The notes under the pieces were generated by a model, which was not told the origin of the DNA, ran no database searches, and saw nothing but the letters and a program-made list of their open reading frames with translations. A program made the translations under genes and the position numbers. Source: Bacillus sp. WMMC1349 (GTDB lineage: Bacteria > Bacillota > Bacilli > Bacillales > Bacillaceae). Taken from it: DNA of 64,000 nucleotides. The stretch is taken from NCBI RefSeq assembly GCF_013155385.1, contig NZ_JABJUQ010000007.1:781001-845000 (forward strand). The letters run 5' to 3'. Positions 62,944-64,000 of this stretch are shown here, in pieces (position 1 is the stretch's first letter; each line of letters opens with the position of its first letter).

Positions 62944-62961
62944 TTATAATAGTGATATATT
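62933..62961 (+). promoter_or_regulatory. rrn P1 promoter
   Basis: TTGACT (62933-62938), 17 bases, TATATT (62956-62961). The -35 box lies within the last codons of ygxA. A hairpin CGCTGTT...AACAGCG (62971-63009) follows. Confidence 0.75.
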
Positions 62962-63021
62962 ATTATACGTCGCTGTTACAGTATCAGTTTTCACTGAAAA
63001 CAACAGCGGCGAAAAAAACAT

Positions 63022-63050
63022 TTGACACTTCAGTTTGAAAATGTTATATT
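63022..63050 (+). promoter_or_regulatory. rrn P2 promoter
   Basis: TTGACA (63022-63027), 17 bases, TATATT (63045-63050), about 145 bases before the 16S start. Confidence 0.9.
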
Positions 63051-63080
63051 AATAAAGTCGCCTCTTTGAGAGGTGGAAAT

Positions 63081-63103
63081 GATCTTTGAAAACTAAACAA
63101 GAC
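63081..63103 (+). promoter_or_regulatory. rRNA leader sequence
   Basis: GATCTTTGAAAACTAAACAA with following GAC is the conserved leader found before Bacillus 16S genes, an antitermination/processing element. Confidence 0.7.
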
Positions 63104-63197
63104 AAAACGTACCTGTTAATTCAAGAAATAAAAAAGCACATTTAGTGCAAGTCAGGGCAGATGTCGTCACAAGTGACGAACTTAATCTGCACTCCAT

Positions 63198-64000
<803 letters not shown>

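Overview
The window is chromosomal DNA of a low-GC, endospore-forming Bacillus close to, but not the same as, B. subtilis and B. licheniformis. The evidence is the 16S rRNA sequence at the right end, the small acid-soluble spore proteins SspK and SspE, and long synteny with B. subtilis: aco operon, malA-malR-malP, yfiD, mprF, yfhC to mutY, fabL, sspE, ygaB to ygxA, then an rrn operon. Gene symbols below follow B. subtilis where protein and position both fit.

Bases 1-4,450 are accessory DNA: a broken CPCC-family gene, a DUF4275 gene, an untraceable gene relic, a lipoprotein, an IS3-type orfA relic, an unrecognised 211-aa protein, a Crp/Fnr-type regulator and a short-chain dehydrogenase. Bases 4,800-8,880 hold a complete fructose-family PTS (EIIA, EIIC, EIIB) behind its own PRD regulator. 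Bases 9,000-17,400 hold single genes: DUF1801 plus zinc-knuckle protein, DUF6884 protein, ECF sigma/anti-sigma pair, UDP-glycosyltransferase, niacin transporter niaP, ASCH protein and DJ-1 family protein.

Bases 17,460-24,140 are the acetoin dehydrogenase operon acoABCL with a textbook sigma-54 (SigL) promoter, a large palindrome as candidate activator site, and acoR with a cre site over its -35 box. Just downstream the sequence is scarred: a relic of yfjF, a compact type I toxin-antitoxin locus of the holin-like toxin family (missed by ordinary ORF calling), a 5'-truncated LXG polymorphic toxin with a downstream immunity candidate, and a prophage lysis remnant (holin plus frameshifted M15 endolysin). 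Bases 28,870-32,790 are the maltose genes malA-malR-malP.

Bases 33,000-50,000 follow the B. subtilis yfi/yfh region: DoxX protein, NAD(P)H oxidoreductase, mprF, Fur-box-controlled yfhC, yfhD, yfhE, recX, yfhH, sspK, yfhJ, csbB, yfhO, yfhP, mutY, yfhS, fabL, sspE, ygaB, ygaC. Differences are the absence of yfhF and yfhK-M and a GtrA-family flippase gene set between csbB and yfhO, which puts a three-part wall-glycosylation system into one operon. After ygaD comes a five-gene peptide ABC transporter in appDFABC order, then ygaE, gsaB, ygaF, perR with its PerR box, ygzB, ygxA, tandem rrn promoters and the first 803 bases of a 16S rRNA gene.

Two kinds of dispersed sequence recur between genes: a GTCC-stem hairpin that serves as terminator, and a longer element with an ACTCCT.CGGGA / CCGCGGAAAGC core. 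Domain and family names rest on reading the sequences; no database search was run.
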